From assembly GCA_028278555.1 (NCBI GenBank), contig JANQEA010000077.1, positions 62,001 through 126,000 on the forward strand: 64,000 nucleotides of DNA, in the 5' to 3' direction. Shown piece after piece: positions 56,394 through 64,000 of the stretch (its first letter is position 1; every line of letters starts with the position of its first letter). Under the pieces are notes generated by a model. It saw only the letters and a list, made by a program, of their open reading frames with translations. It was not told the origin of the DNA and made no database searches. The stretch is from Candidatus Bipolaricaulota bacterium. Lineage in GTDB: Bacteria > Bipolaricaulota > Bipolaricaulia > UBA7950 > UBA9294. A program made the translations under genes and the position numbers.

Positions 56394-56831
56394 CTAGCCT
56401 CCTGCGGAGAGTTCGAACCGCGCCTTGACCCCAAACTGCCAATACTTGCCCCAACTGGGGACGAACCGAAGGACTGTGTAATCAGGATCCGTCACACCCT
56501 TCGGGTAGAACTTCTCCCACCCGTCTTCCCACAGACGCTCGCGGGCTTCCGAATCCCGGCGAATCTCCACGCGTCCGCTGAGTAGCAGACCCTGCCACGG
56601 AATCGAGTCGTGGTACGCGAAGTAGACTGACGCGCGCGGATCCTTCTCGAGCTGCCCAACGTGTTCACTCGACGTATTCGTGGAAATCCAGATGGCTTCC
56701 AATCCGTCGTGATCGGCACATTCGACCGCCTTGATCTCCGGGCCTCCTTCGCCACCAATCGTTCCTAGGAACGCGATTCGCGATCGTTCGACCAGCTCCA
56801 GCGCAGCTGCTCTGACCTCCGCCTCGTTCAT
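56394..56831 (-). CDS. pyridoxamine 5'-phosphate oxidase-like flavin-binding split-barrel protein
   Basis: A 145-residue protein of the PNPOx-like superfamily: SRIAFLGTIGGEGGPEIKAVECADHDGLEAIWISTN, then PRASVYFAYHDSIPWQGLLLSGRVEIRRD. Such proteins bind FMN or F420. The start overlaps the marR stop by ATGA. It is a distant paralogue of the first gene of this operon (57274-57744): both share the E..PRA/I..YF and GWEKF/GWAQY patterns. Confidence 0.85.
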   Translation of the reverse strand: MNEAEVRAAALELVERSRIAFLGTIGGEGGPEIKAVECADHDGLEAIWISTNTSSEHVGQLEKDPRASVYFAYHDSIPWQGLLLSGRVEIRRDSEARERLWEDGWEKFYPKGVTDPDYTVLRFVPSWGKYWQFGVKARFELSAGG

Positions 56832-57277
56832 GGTGTTCCTTTCCCGTGCTGTTCCGCGAGATTGCCCAGGATCCGCTCGAGCGTCCGCTCGAACGCACCG
56901 ATCTCAGCCTTCGTAAGCCCGCGGTAGTAGACGTCACTCATCTCCTGCGACACACGTTCGTACGCCGCCTGGGCCGCGCGATCCTTGTCGGTCCGCTTCA
57001 CCAGGATCACCCGGCGATCGGTCTCCGATCGCTCGCGCACGATGTACTCCGATTCCTCGAGCCGATCGAGCATGCTCGTCAGCGTCGACTTCCCGAGGGC
57101 CGTCCGCGTCGCCAGCTCGCGGATTGGGATCGCATCCTCCTGCCACAGGACAAAGAGGATCCGTCCCTGGGCCGGGTTGATCTCGATCCCGTGTTCCTTC
57201 AGCATCCGCGTGAAGACGCGTCCCGAAAGGCGATGGACCTTCGAGAGAAGGAATCCGCCCTGGGATTCGATCTTCAC
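56828..57277 (-). CDS. MarR-family transcriptional regulator
   Basis: A 149-residue winged-helix repressor: GIEINPAQGRILFVLWQEDAIPIRELATRTALGKSTLTSMLDRLEESEYIVRERSETDRRVILVKRT is a complete MarR DNA-binding domain. The GTG at 57277 overlaps the upstream TGA. It is second in an operon of three flavoproteins and probably controls them by binding the inverted repeat at 57775-57790. Ligands of such regulators are often phenolic or oxidising compounds. Confidence 0.9.
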   Translation of the reverse strand: MKIESQGGFLLSKVHRLSGRVFTRMLKEHGIEINPAQGRILFVLWQEDAIPIRELATRTALGKSTLTSMLDRLEESEYIVRERSETDRRVILVKRTDKDRAAQAAYERVSQEMSDVYYRGLTKAEIGAFERTLERILGNLAEQHGKGTP

Positions 57278-57744
57278 GGCGTCACCTTGAAAGCGAACTT
57301 CTCTCCCTGATTCCAGCCGCGTACCTCGAACGGGAAGAGCCGAAGGAGCGTGAAGTCGGGATCGTCGACCTTCCCGGTCGGGAAGTACTGCGCCCACCCG
57401 TCAACCCAGAGCGCCTTCTTGATCTCCATGTCATCGACGATCTCGACATCGCCGACCAGGCAGACGCCGAAGAAGTCCGCCGGGTGAGAGAAGTAGAGGC
57501 ATATTCGAGGATTCGCCTCGAGTTCGACCCTCTTCTGAGAGCACGTGTTCGTCGCGACATAGGTCATCAGATCACTCGAATGATCGGCGTAGATCGGGAC
57601 CTGGTCCGGGTACTGCTCACGGTTTCGGAGGTTGAGCATCGCGCGCGTCCGCGGGTATCCGTCGGCTCCGACACTCGTCAGGTAGACCGCATCCGCCGAG
57701 CTCATCCGCTCGACGCACGTCTTCAAGAGTTGCGCATTGGACAT
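57274..57744 (-). CDS. pyridoxamine 5'-phosphate oxidase-like protein (first gene of MarR operon)
   Basis: A 156-residue flavin-binding split-barrel protein: DAVYLTSVGADGYPRTRAMLNLRN, TNTCSQKRVELEANPRICLYFSHPADFFGVCLVGDVEIV, ALWVDGWAQYFPTG. The ATG at 57744 is preferred over that at 57768, because AAAGGAGA lies just before it. It overlaps marR by GTGA, and reads as a general-stress-type (GS26-like) flavoprotein. Confidence 0.88.
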   Translation of the reverse strand: MSNAQLLKTCVERMSSADAVYLTSVGADGYPRTRAMLNLRNREQYPDQVPIYADHSSDLMTYVATNTCSQKRVELEANPRICLYFSHPADFFGVCLVGDVEIVDDMEIKKALWVDGWAQYFPTGKVDDPDFTLLRLFPFEVRGWNQGEKFAFKVTP

Positions 57745-57773
57745 ACTGTCTCCTTTGTTCGATACCACATATT

Positions 57774-57802
57774 ACGATATAGAACTATCGACAGCAAGTC
57801 AA
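57774..57802 (-). promoter_or_regulatory. promoter and probable MarR operator
   Basis: On the minus strand, TTGACT (57797-57802) with an A/T-rich -10 (TATATC or TATCGT at 57774-57781). The inverted repeat CGATA-N6-TATCG (57775-57790) overlaps the -10, as expected for MarR autoregulation. Confidence 0.5.
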
Positions 57803-58014
57803 GGCCGGCGAGTGCTCTCACGGCCGAAGTGAGGCGAAGGACATCGGACGACGCCAACCGCCAGCGCCGCCCGATGACCCGGGTACAACCAGAAGACTGC
57901 ACATCCCGGGCAAACGGAGTCTACAAGGCAGTTTGCTCAGCTGTCAAGTCCTGAGAACAGCTCCAAGCATGTTCGTGAGAAATCTCTGAAGGCCACATTT
58001 TGATCTTCTATCCC

Positions 58015-58020
58015 TATAAT
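58015..58020 (+). promoter_or_regulatory. -10 element upstream of the SIR2/WD40 relic
   Basis: TATAAT about 70 nt before the relic's ATG, with a poor -35 (GCCACA at 57992-57997). AAGGAG followed by an 8-codon reading frame (TTG to TAG) lies between. The 755 bases from 57745 to 58500 hold this, the operon promoter on the other strand and the relic, but no complete gene. Confidence 0.4.
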
Positions 58021-58091
58021 AGTGTGATAGAACGAGACTACAAGGAGAAATCTTGAAAAACCATAGAGAAAGCTGCTAGGCGGCATTCAAT

Positions 58092-58300
58092 ATGAGTAGC
58101 AATCTGCGGCAGCACAGCGACATCGCCGTCGAAGCCTTCACTTGCGGTCGCGTTGCACCATTTCTCGGTATCTGCGCAAGCCTTCTCGCAGCTTCACTCC
58201 GGAGGAGTGGACACGGTTTCTCCCGAGCGAGGAGTACCGCTGCATATGCAAAAACCTGACGTCGCTTGCCAAGCCTGAAACAGCAATCCTCGATCGGTAG
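58092..58300 (+). pseudogene. deletion relic: SIR2-protein N terminus joined to WD40-protein C terminus
   Basis: From the ATG at 58092 the frame gives DIAVEAFTCGRVAPFLGICASL, like the start of the SIR2-like protein downstream (GRVVPFLGAGANL). Near 58165-58175, similarity jumps in another frame to SFTPEEWTRFLPSEEYRCIC, the last-40-residue motif of the WD40 protein (NLTETEWNRYFPGEPYRCTC). About 4.6 kb of a related two-gene cassette has thus been lost and the ends fused out of frame. A hairpin follows the old stop. Confidence 0.75.
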
Positions 58301-58312
58301 ACCCCTACCGAT
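58293..58312 (+). terminator. hairpin at the end of the relic
   Basis: ATCGGTAG, loop ACCC, CTACCGAT: an 8-bp perfect stem spanning the relic's last stop codon. Only short T stretches follow. Confidence 0.45.
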
Positions 58313-58410
58313 TCTTCGGATGCGCGACCAGCGAGATAATCAAGACACTCCAGCTCGCCTCAACGCAACCCGCAGAAGGACGTAGTAAGGACGTAGTAAC
58401 GTTCAAGTAC

Positions 58411-58439
58411 TTCACTTCATGATTCTGATCTTGTATTCT
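58411..58439 (+). promoter_or_regulatory. promoter of the SIR2-STAND-WD40 pair
   Basis: TTCACT (58411-58416), 17-nt spacer, TATTCT (58434-58439), 62 nt before the ATG. A tandem repeat of GGACGTAGTAA lies just upstream (about 58378-58400). Confidence 0.45.
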
Positions 58440-58500
58440 ATGTGTGTTGCTGCCGGAGAGACAGAGTCTCCACATGAGCCGCCAACTGTAGGAGCACGAC

Positions 58501-59562
58501 ATGGCAAACGTAACCGACGATCACTTCGAGATGGTCACACGAGAGGCACGACGCGGCCGCGTCGTGCCGTTCCTCGGTGCCGGCGCGAACCTGTGCGGCC
58601 GCCCGGAAGGCGTGGTGTGGACACCAGACGATACAGAGCACTTGCCGAATGCCCGCGAGCTAGCCAGACACCTCGCGCTCGTCAACGAGTGCGATCGCAA
58701 ACATGGGTGCGAGTTGCCGGACCGCGAAGTTGCCGGACCGCAACCGGAGACCGAGATGCGGAGCGGTTGCCAGAACGCGGGCGCATGCGACCTGATGTAC
58801 GTGTCGCAGTATGTCGCAACCGCCGGAGGAGGGCTGCGCTCGCTCTACGACGACCTTCTCCCACTGCTCGATCGCAAGTACCCACCTACACCTCTCCACC
58901 GCTTCCTCAGCACGCTTCCGGAGTTCTATCGAGCTGTCGTCCAGCCTAGCGTTCATGACGAGGCGTGCCGGCAACTCCTGATCGTGACGACGAACTACGA
59001 TGATGTTCTCGAGTCGGCGTTCGACGAAGCCGGCGAGAAGTATCACATCGTGACCTACGTCGAGCAGCCCGATCGCCCAAACGGCTTTCTGCACATTGAC
59101 CCCGATGGGCATCCGCATCCGATCGACGAACCCAACGCGTACAGCCCCATCATGGATGACACTCCGGTCATCCTGAAGATCCACGGGGCGTTGGATCGCT
59201 CTGGCACCGGGCGAAGCTGCTTCGTGATCACGGAGAATCAATACGTGGACTACCTCGCCGAGGCGGACGTCTCGCAGTTCTTGCCACATGTCGTGCGACA
59301 GCGACTCAGCGACAGCCACATCCTCTTCCTGGGGTACGGTCTGCGCGACTGGAACCTGCGGGTCGTCTTCCGTCGGCTCTGGAGACGAAATGCGGCAAAA
59401 GCGAAATCCTGGGCGATCCAGAGGTCTGTGAGCGACGTCGAACGAGAATTCTGGTCCAAGGAAGACGTCGACATCTTCGACGAGGACCTCGCCGTCTACG
59501 TCCGGCGGCTCGAGCGATGGCTCGGGCCGGGAAGCCCTCAAGAAGAACGGCATGTCAGCTAA
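58501..59562 (+). CDS. SIR2-like (SIR2_2) protein, probable NAD+-consuming effector
   Basis: A 353-residue protein of the SIR2_2 family. The NAD-binding glycine motif is VVPFLGAGANL. The catalytic region has LLIVTTNYDDVLESAF, and the His/Asp motif is VILKIHGALDR; HILFLGYGLRDWNLRVVF closes the fold. In characterised phage-defence systems (Thoeris ThsA, DSR, SIR2-Argonaute, Avs5) such domains destroy NAD+ to abort infection. AGGAG lies about 7 nt before the ATG. Its end overlaps the next gene by 11 nt, so effector and STAND sensor are made together. It has no membrane segment. Confidence 0.85.
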   Translation: MANVTDDHFEMVTREARRGRVVPFLGAGANLCGRPEGVVWTPDDTEHLPNARELARHLALVNECDRKHGCELPDREVAGPQPETEMRSGCQNAGACDLMYVSQYVATAGGGLRSLYDDLLPLLDRKYPPTPLHRFLSTLPEFYRAVVQPSVHDEACRQLLIVTTNYDDVLESAFDEAGEKYHIVTYVEQPDRPNGFLHIDPDGHPHPIDEPNAYSPIMDDTPVILKIHGALDRSGTGRSCFVITENQYVDYLAEADVSQFLPHVVRQRLSDSHILFLGYGLRDWNLRVVFRRLWRRNAAKAKSWAIQRSVSDVEREFWSKEDVDIFDEDLAVYVRRLERWLGPGSPQEERHVS

Positions 59563-62500
59563 CCGAGGCTCAGACCAGGAGAAGAGAAGTTCGCCGTATG
59601 TCGGCCTCATCTCCTTCGCCGAGGAGGATGCGCCGTACTTCTTCGGCAGGGACGACGAGATTCGCATCGTCATCTCCAACCTGCGCGCATCGCGCTTGAC
59701 ACTCCTCTACGGCGAAAGCGGAGTCGGGAAGAGTTCCCTGCTGAACGCCGGTGCTGTGCGACGCCTGCGCCAGCTGGCCGAACGGAACCGGGAAGCGTAC
59801 GCAGACCCTGAGCTGGCAGTCGTCGTATTCCGCCAGTGGGAAGCGGACCCCCTCACGGGCCTGAAGCGAGAAACACACAACGAGGCCCTGAAGGTAGCCG
59901 GAGCCGACGCAAACCACTCTGCGCAGGGATACCTCATCGAGGTTCTCGGCAGTGCCGCCTCAGCTGTGGGGGGAAGGCTGTTCGTCGTGCTGGATCAGTT
60001 CGAGGAGTTCCTGCGCAACGTACACCGCGACAAACAGGCGGAGTTCGTGGGCGAGCTAGGTCGAGTCCTCCGCGCATCGGACCTTCGAGTCAACGTCCTG
60101 ATCTCGATCCGGGAGGACGCGCTGGCTCGGCTCGATCGACTCCGATCGCAAATTCCCAGTTTGTACGAAAACATGCTCCGCGTGCAGCCGCTGGACCGAA
60201 GATCCGCAGAAGCGGCCATCGTCGAACCGGTCCACGTCTTCGCGAAGCAGACTGGCGAGCGAATCGACATCGACCCTGACCTCGCCCCCGCCGTGCTGGA
60301 CGAGATAGGCTTCGGAGACACATTGCCCTCCGAAGTGGCGAACGTCTCGTCCATCGCTCCCCTCCTGCAGCTGGTCATGGAGGCTCTCTGGGACGAGGAG
60401 TGGCGGCCCGACGACACCGAGCTGCGTCTCGCCACGTTTGAGACCGATCGGATCGGCGGAGCGAAGGGGATCGTTCGGCGGCACGTCGACAAGCGGTTCA
60501 GGAGCCTCCCGATGACCGAGCGACAGATTGCCGCCGTCCTCTTTGACTATCTCGTGACCCCTACGGGCGAGAAGATGGCCCACTCGGTGGAGAGCTTAAC
60601 AGAATGGGTTCAGAAATCGCTGCCGCACGCGTCAAGCCAGATGATCGAGGTCATTCTTGAGAAGCTGTCGTGCGAAAGCAATCGGATCCTCTTCCCGTCG
60701 CCGGGGCCCGGTGATCGATACGAGATCTCCCATGACATCCTCGGCCCGCCGATCCGATCCTGGCTGGCGCGTTTTCGGGAGGCGAGACGGGTCGAAGAGG
60801 AGAGGGCCAAGCTCACAGCGAAGGCCGCCGAACAGAGGCACCGCGATCGGCAGCGCGTCCGGTTTCGCACGTGGATTGCCAGTCTTGCCGTTCTTGCTGC
60901 AGCCATCGCCGGAGCGCTGCTGGTGTTCGGATGGATTCAATACCGGGAGGCCAGCGAACAACGGGCCGTAGCGATGATAGAGAGGGAGAGGGCGAACCGT
61001 GCACTGACCGAGGCAACTGAGCATCGTGAACTAGCAGAACACCGAAGCCGCGTGGTTCGGGCTGGACAACTGGCCATGCACGCACAGCTCGAGCTTGACG
61101 GCCCCTGCGTCGACCCCCACCGCAGCGCCCTGCTGGCCATCGAGTCGCTGAGGATCGCCCCCAATCTCGCCGGGAACCTCGCAATCCGCCACGCCGCTCG
61201 GCTCCTTGCACCAGAAGTCTTCCAGGTCCATCACGACGAGCCGGTCTGCGATGTCGCGTTCAGCCCGGATGGTCGATACATCGTGACGGCGAGCTGGGAT
61301 GACTCCGCCCGGGTCTGGGATGCATCCACGGGAGAGGAGGCAGCGCGGTTGCTCCATGAGCGCGACGTACGAGCGATCTGCTTCAGCACCGACGGGCAGC
61401 GCGTCGCTACCGCAAGCTACGACGGGACCGCGGGAGTCTGGGATTCCGCGACCGGAGCCCGGATCGTCCACCTTGTCCATCCGGGCAAGGTCACCGCGGT
61501 CTCGCTGAATCCGGACGGATCGCAGATCGCGACCGCCGGCGACGACAACGTGGCCCGCGTGTGGGACACGGCGACCGGCACACAGGTCTTCCGGCTCGAC
61601 CATGACGACAGGGTGAGTGCGATCGCCTTCGCCCCCAGCGGCGAGTGGCTCGCCTCGGCGAGCCACGACCACACGGCGCGCATCTGGGATTCGGAATCCG
61701 GAGTGGAGGCCGCGCGGGTTGAATTCGGCGGAGTCGCAAACTCCATCTGCTTCAGTCAAGACGGGCTCCTTGTCGCAGTGGCAAGCGAGGATAACACTGC
61801 GAGGGTCCTCGATACTGCAACCGGCGAGGAGCTCGTTCGCGCCGACCACGACAGCCAAGTGCATGTGGTCGGGTTCGATCCCTCGGCGGCTCGGATCGCC
61901 ACCGCGTGCCGAGACGGCACAGTACGGGTGTGGGCCCTGGCGACAGGTGCAGAGATGCTCCGTCTCACTCATGAAGGCAGCATCGAGTTCGCTTCGTTCA
62001 GCCCGAACGGGGAGGTGATCGCTACCGGTGGATCGGACGACACGGTCCGGCTGTGGGATGCGGCGACCGGCGAGGAGCTAGGTCGGCTGGCCCATCGGGA
62101 CAACGTGTATGCTGCTGCCTTCGGCCCGGATGGAACCCGTATCGCAACGGCGAGCGCGGATGGAACCGCGCGGATCTGGGATGTGGCACCCGGAGCCGAG
62201 CCGATCCGGTTCGCCCAAACAGACGGCGTCCTGTCCGTCTCGTTCAGCCCGGACGGACAGTCGATCGCGTCTGCCGGCCAAGACAACAGCGCGCGGATCT
62301 GGAGCCTCGACAGCAATGAGCAGGCCACGGGGATCCACCACGACAACCACGTCTGTGCTGTTCGCTTCAGCCCCAACGGGCAACTCGTTGCCACCGCCGG
62401 GTTCGACGGTGTCGTCAAGCTATGCGATGTCAGCACCGGCGAGCAAACCGCGCGGTTCGCCCATGATCGCGAAGTCTATGACGTAGCGTTCAGCCCGGAC

Positions 62501-63232
62501 GGGACACGCATCGCAAGTGCGAGCTCAGACCGGACTGTCCGGATCTGGGACATCGAGAAGGGTGCGGCAACATTTTCGCTTGCTCATGATCGTCGAGTCT
62601 ACGCCGTTTCGTTTGCCCCCAGCGGCACGAGACTCGCAGCAGGTTGCGGGGAAGGCACGGTCCAGCTCTGGGACCTCTGCAACCAATCGGAGGTCCGTTC
62701 GTTCAAACACGATGCGACCGTCTGCGCAATCGGCTTCAGTTCCGATGGGAGCCAGATCGCCACAGCGAGCTGGGATCGCACGGCACGAGTATGGGACATC
62801 GCGTCGGGCGACGAGATCGCACGCTTTGTCCACGATGAGTTCGTCTATGATATCGCGTTCAGCCCTGACGGCGCGCACATCTCCACGGCAGGTCTCGACA
62901 ACGCAGCCCGGGTCTGGGACGTAGTGACCGAAGAGGAGGTTGTACGATTGCCCCACCGCTGTGGTGTCTACGCCGTGGCATTCAGCCCATGCGGCAGCCT
63001 TCTTGCCACAGGAGGAGCAGACGGGAGAACACGCGTCTGGAGCCTCGACACCTTCAACCTTCTCGATAAGACTTGTGCCCGTGCCTCGCGCAACCTCACG
63101 GAGACTGAATGGAACCGGTACTTCCCGGGCGAGCCGTACCGCTGCACATGCCCGGACCTCCCTCCGGCGATAGATCCAACTCTGGCGCCGGAGAGCCAGC
63201 CGCTGCATGACAGTGGACGCCCGGCGATCTAG
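59552..63232 (+). CDS. nSTAND1-type ATPase with transmembrane helix and 15 WD40 repeats
   Basis: A 1226-residue protein. An nSTAND1 NTPase begins YVGLISFAEEDAPYFFGRDDEI, with P loop GESGVGKSS (residues 54-62) and Walker B LFVVLDQFEEF. A single transmembrane helix (about residues 440-462) and a coiled segment follow. Then come 15 WD40 repeats of 41 residues each, enough for two seven-bladed propellers, and a short tail (NLTETEWNRYFPGEPYRCTC) typical of such proteins. STAND ATPases oligomerise on ligand recognition. Coupled to the SIR2 protein upstream, it probably senses infection through the WD40 propellers. The membrane helix is unusual for defence STAND proteins. Confidence 0.88.
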   Translation: MSANRGSDQEKRSSPYVGLISFAEEDAPYFFGRDDEIRIVISNLRASRLTLLYGESGVGKSSLLNAGAVRRLRQLAERNREAYADPELAVVVFRQWEADPLTGLKRETHNEALKVAGADANHSAQGYLIEVLGSAASAVGGRLFVVLDQFEEFLRNVHRDKQAEFVGELGRVLRASDLRVNVLISIREDALARLDRLRSQIPSLYENMLRVQPLDRRSAEAAIVEPVHVFAKQTGERIDIDPDLAPAVLDEIGFGDTLPSEVANVSSIAPLLQLVMEALWDEEWRPDDTELRLATFETDRIGGAKGIVRRHVDKRFRSLPMTERQIAAVLFDYLVTPTGEKMAHSVESLTEWVQKSLPHASSQMIEVILEKLSCESNRILFPSPGPGDRYEISHDILGPPIRSWLARFREARRVEEERAKLTAKAAEQRHRDRQRVRFRTWIASLAVLAAAIAGALLVFGWIQYREASEQRAVAMIERERANRALTEATEHRELAEHRSRVVRAGQLAMHAQLELDGPCVDPHRSALLAIESLRIAPNLAGNLAIRHAARLLAPEVFQVHHDEPVCDVAFSPDGRYIVTASWDDSARVWDASTGEEAARLLHERDVRAICFSTDGQRVATASYDGTAGVWDSATGARIVHLVHPGKVTAVSLNPDGSQIATAGDDNVARVWDTATGTQVFRLDHDDRVSAIAFAPSGEWLASASHDHTARIWDSESGVEAARVEFGGVANSICFSQDGLLVAVASEDNTARVLDTATGEELVRADHDSQVHVVGFDPSAARIATACRDGTVRVWALATGAEMLRLTHEGSIEFASFSPNGEVIATGGSDDTVRLWDAATGEELGRLAHRDNVYAAAFGPDGTRIATASADGTARIWDVAPGAEPIRFAQTDGVLSVSFSPDGQSIASAGQDNSARIWSLDSNEQATGIHHDNHVCAVRFSPNGQLVATAGFDGVVKLCDVSTGEQTARFAHDREVYDVAFSPDGTRIASASSDRTVRIWDIEKGAATFSLAHDRRVYAVSFAPSGTRLAAGCGEGTVQLWDLCNQSEVRSFKHDATVCAIGFSSDGSQIATASWDRTARVWDIASGDEIARFVHDEFVYDIAFSPDGAHISTAGLDNAARVWDVVTEEEVVRLPHRCGVYAVAFSPCGSLLATGGADGRTRVWSLDTFNLLDKTCARASRNLTETEWNRYFPGEPYRCTCPDLPPAIDPTLAPESQPLHDSGRPAI

Positions 63233-63309
63233 CGCTCTCGCATACTCGCAACAACCTCACTTGCACGCCCTGTATAATCCCGCCAACCTATCCAGGTGGG
63301 GGAGGGCTT

Positions 63310-64000
63310 ATGTCCTACAAGATCGCGCTCCTGCCCGGCGATGGCGTCGGGGCGGACGTGCTCGAAGCGGCCAAGGGCGTCCTCGATGCAATCGGCTTCG
63401 AGGCCGAGTACACCTACGGGGATATCGGGTGGGAGTTCTGGTGCAAGGAAGGGAATCCCCTTCCGGATCGCACGATCGACCTTTTGAAGTCGACTGACTG
63501 CGCGCTCTTCGGCGCGATCACGTCGAAGCCGAAGGACGAAGCGGCGGAGGAATTGTGCGCCGAACTCCAAGGGAAGGGCATCGTCTACTCGTCGCCGATC
63601 GTCGGCCTGCGGCAGCTGTTCGGGCTCCACACGAACTTGCGCCCGTGCAAGGCCTACGAGGGAAACCCTCTCAATCTCCGGGACGACATCGATCTCGTCG
63701 TCTTCCGAGAGAATACGCAGGGTCTCTACGCCGGCATCGAGTGGCATCCGGTGTCGGACGAGATCAAGGCTGCCTTCAGCACGCATCCGAAGTTCAAGCG
63801 CTTCGTGGACGTTCCGGGAGATCAGATGGCGATCTCGACGCGCGTCTTCACGCGCGAAGGCTGCCAGAAGATCCTGGCGAGCGGCTTCGAGTACGCGAAG
63901 AAGCACGACTACAAGACTGTCACAGTAGTGGAAAAGCCGAACGTCATCCGAGAGACCTCCGGCCTGATGATCCGCGCGGCCCGCGAGATGGTGAAGGACT
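63310..64000 (+). CDS. isocitrate/isopropylmalate dehydrogenase family, N-terminal part (runs off window)
   Basis: The first 230 residues of a beta-decarboxylating NAD(P)-dependent dehydrogenase: KIALLPGDGVGADVLEAAKGVL, CALFGAITSKP, LHTNLRPCKAYEG, DIDLVVFRENTQGLYAGIEW, VEKPNVIRETSGL. The RENT.GLY.G.E motif is common to isocitrate, isopropylmalate and tartrate dehydrogenases; the family member cannot be fixed without the C terminus. The ATG at 63310 lies 5 nt after GGGGGAGGG. A TATAAT at 63273-63278, without a clear -35, may be its -10. Confidence 0.93.
   Translation, partial: MSYKIALLPGDGVGADVLEAAKGVLDAIGFEAEYTYGDIGWEFWCKEGNPLPDRTIDLLKSTDCALFGAITSKPKDEAAEELCAELQGKGIVYSSPIVGLRQLFGLHTNLRPCKAYEGNPLNLRDDIDLVVFRENTQGLYAGIEWHPVSDEIKAAFSTHPKFKRFVDVPGDQMAISTRVFTREGCQKILASGFEYAKKHDYKTVTVVEKPNVIRETSGLMIRAAREMVKD

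Noticed and set aside
58053..58079. An 8-codon frame (TTG to TAG) behind AAGGAG upstream of the SIR2/WD40 relic
   Set aside because: It could be a leader peptide or part of the decayed locus. Without a functional downstream gene or attenuator structure it is not worth annotating as a gene.

Overview
This is a GC-rich, gene-dense bacterial chromosome segment. It suggests an anaerobic, hydrogen-evolving bacterium. It carries a complete 14-gene membrane-bound [NiFe] hydrogenase operon of the archaeal Mbh type, pyruvate phosphate dikinase, SpoVS and reductive thiol/ferredoxin membrane proteins, with no respiratory oxidase. A usher-like beta-barrel protein points to an outer membrane. The gene mix resembles deep-branching candidate phyla (a Bipolaricaulota/Acetothermia-like lineage is my guess), but no rRNA gene is present to prove this.

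Layout. 1-6172: the end of a HAD hydrolase, a secreted C39-like peptidase, and a minus-strand operon gltX - TlpA-like - thioredoxin fusion - polyferredoxin - uppP. 6382-17813: a methyltransferase, a 2011-residue thioester alpha-2-macroglobulin, a tandem ACT protein and a 1271-residue PKD/beta-barrel surface protein. 17877-25989: the mbhA-N operon with its own promoter and terminator hairpins. 26156-31241: an accessory island with a type II restriction-modification pair, a membrane-anchored LecA-like protein and an unknown membrane protein, punctuated by two displaced copies of the 3' end of tyrS. 31247-41801 (minus): tyrS-gyrA, an Opp-type ABC cassette without ATPases, and a membrane-anchored protein. 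41908-47710: spoVS-argS-ftsY-ppdK. 47913-49735: a second island of three small genes ending in a displaced copy of the 3' end of ppdK. 50591-55262: a coenzyme A operon (coaBC, DUF2520 reductase, panB, panC, coaX). 55270-57802: a MarR-regulated flavoprotein operon. 58015-63232: a SIR2-like plus nSTAND/WD40 two-gene system, preceded by a deletion relic of a related pair. 63310-end: the start of an isocitrate/isopropylmalate dehydrogenase gene.

Most notable are the two housekeeping genes (tyrS and ppdK) with the same architecture: an intact gene, then accessory cargo, then a decayed duplicate of the gene's own 3' end. At tyrS this has happened twice. That is the signature of repeated integration, or recombination, at the 3' ends of protein-coding genes, yet no recombinase is visible. 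The SIR2/STAND/WD40 pair with its deleted neighbour is the best candidate for a little-described defence system. All identifications are from reading translations and motifs; no database search was possible.
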